Positions 5,790-6,752 of a DNA stretch of 6,752 bases are shown in pieces. The stretch comes from a bacterium HR32 (GTDB lineage Bacteria > Sysuimicrobiota > Sysuimicrobiia > Sysuimicrobiales > Sysuimicrobiaceae). Each line of letters begins with the position of its first letter. Within the stretch, counting starts at the first letter, position 1. The DNA is taken from NCBI GenBank assembly GCA_002898935.1, contig BEII01000098.1, positions 1-6,752 of the forward strand, given 5' to 3'. The translations under genes were made by a program, and so were the position numbers. The notes under the pieces are model-generated. The model did no database searches. It was not told the origin of the DNA and saw nothing but the letters and a program-made list of their open reading frames with translations.

Positions 5790-5790
5790 G

Positions 5791-6752
<962 letters not shown>

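Noticed and set aside
5737..5790. Transcription terminator between etfA and the mutase gene
   Set aside because: No stable stem followed by a T-run is present; read-through into the mutase is the simpler reading.

Overview
The window is a GC-rich stretch of a bacterial chromosome (roughly two thirds G+C or more, with G/C-ending codons throughout). It holds a tightly packed acyl-CoA catabolism locus: seven protein-coding genes, of which the first and last run off the window edges. No rRNA, tRNA, CRISPR array, insertion sequence or phage signal was seen. Frequent GTG/TTG starts, dedicated flavoprotein genes and fatty/branched-chain acyl-CoA enzymes fit an aerobic or respiring high-GC bacterium, possibly a thermophile. 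The phylum cannot be fixed from the sequence alone.

Layout. Bases 1-2649 are on the minus strand and read, in transcription order, carboxyltransferase (beta) subunit of 3-methylcrotonyl-CoA carboxylase (mccB/liuB), an enoyl-CoA hydratase of the LiuC kind, and the N-terminal 88 codons of a biotin carboxylase (alpha) subunit. The genes are 3 bases apart or overlap by 4, as in one operon. Bases 2650-2761 are a 112-bp divergent control region. Bases 2762-6752 are on the plus strand and read acyl-CoA dehydrogenase, etfB, etfA, and the first 320 codons of a coenzyme B12-dependent acyl-CoA mutase large subunit.

How the genes fit together. The minus operon matches the later steps of leucine breakdown: biotin-dependent carboxylation of 3-methylcrotonyl-CoA, then hydration of 3-methylglutaconyl-CoA. 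The plus operon supplies an FAD acyl-CoA dehydrogenase, the electron-transfer flavoprotein (EtfAB) that takes its electrons, and a B12 mutase that rearranges the acyl carbon skeleton.

Most interesting point. The mutase would normally be labelled methylmalonyl-CoA mutase, but the two residues that hold the free carboxylate in that enzyme (Tyr89 and Arg207 in Propionibacterium numbering) are Phe90 and Gln208 here. This is the pair found in isobutyryl-CoA mutase. The dehydrogenase carries the short/medium-chain type catalytic Glu and lacks the isovaleryl-CoA dehydrogenase base. The plus operon may therefore interconvert and oxidise branched and straight short acyl-CoAs (isobutyryl/butyryl, perhaps pivalyl/isovaleryl) rather than process methylmalonyl-CoA. 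That is an inference to be tested.
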